6,008 bases of DNA from Candidatus Mcinerneyibacteriota bacterium. GTDB lineage: Bacteria > AUK180 > JAQVHJ01. Location of the stretch: NCBI GenBank assembly GCA_030630935.1, contig DAOVMD010000209.1, positions 1 to 6,008 on the forward strand, read 5' to 3'. The position numbers and the translations under genes are program-made. Positions 5,892 to 6,008 of this stretch are shown here, in pieces. Each line of letters begins with the position of its first letter. The first letter of the stretch is position 1. Under the pieces are notes generated by a model. The model saw only the letters and a program-made list of their open reading frames with translations, did not search any database and was not told the origin of the DNA.

Positions 5892-6008
5892 TTGCATTAT
5901 AGATTTGAATGCTTTTGTTTGGAGCAATTGTTTTTAACAGAGAAACTGTATACTATCTATAAAACGACTGCTATCGGTTCTCTGATTTCTGCTCTCTATT
6001 CAAGCAAC

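Larger units (their letters stand above)
5611..6008. other. Gap of ~400 bases without a supportable gene
   Basis: All frames on both strands break into short pieces, the longest obvious ATG-started ones being 12-14 codons with no coding character. A gene entering from the right on the minus strand would have to end within the first 36 bases or so, since all three frames stop there. The part near 5611-5820 is very AT-rich and holds the glycosyltransferase promoter. The part from about 5820 holds repeat fragments. Nothing that looks like a tRNA, rRNA or CRISPR array was found. Confidence 0.7.

Noticed and set aside
5938-5984. CAGAGAA / TTCTCTG inverted repeat as a terminator
   Set aside because: Seven-base arms around 33 bases with no following T-run are easily expected by chance.

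Overview
This window is AT-rich bacterial DNA. All four recognisable genes lie on the minus strand and read right to left. The mix is an RNase HIII-type enzyme, a PAS/GAF sensor, a dolichol-phosphate-sugar-synthase-like GT2 and a GT39-like membrane glycosyltransferase. Together with GC-rich palindromic repeats of the GTCAT...CGACGCG type between AT-rich genes, this suggests an environmental Gram-negative, possibly of the Bacteroidota/Chlorobi/Ignavibacteria (FCB) side. That placement is an inference; no marker gene fixes the taxonomy.

Layout, in the direction of transcription (right to left). Positions 6008-5611 hold no gene I can support, but contain a heptamer tandem repeat, a fragment of the repeat family and a near-perfect sigma70 promoter overlapped by an inverted repeat. 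Next comes a two-gene glycosylation operon: an 826-residue GT-C membrane glycosyltransferase (5610-3130), then a 236-residue GT2 enzyme (3119-2409) whose ribosome binding site begins on the upstream stop codon. Positions 2408-2074 are non-coding and packed with palindromes; a 296-bp part (2090-2385) is bracketed by inverted TGTCAT ends and looks like a small non-autonomous repeat element. Then follow a short RNase HIII (2073-1396) and, 39 bases further, a multi-PAS/GAF sensor protein (1356 to beyond position 1) that leaves the window before its output domain.

How the genes fit together. The GT2 protein probably loads a sugar from a nucleotide donor onto a polyprenyl phosphate on the cytoplasmic face. 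The GT-C protein probably uses such a lipid-linked sugar on the outer face of the membrane, so the pair forms a plausible donor-making and donor-using unit. Its acceptor cannot be read from this window. RNase HIII and the sensor may share a transcript, but I see no functional link between them.

The points most worth a second look are the extra ~235-residue C-terminal domain on the GT-C enzyme, the RNase HIII that lacks the usual N-terminal substrate-binding domain, the 296-bp repeat element, and the operator-like inverted repeat on the glycosyltransferase promoter. I did not find a clearly new multi-gene system.
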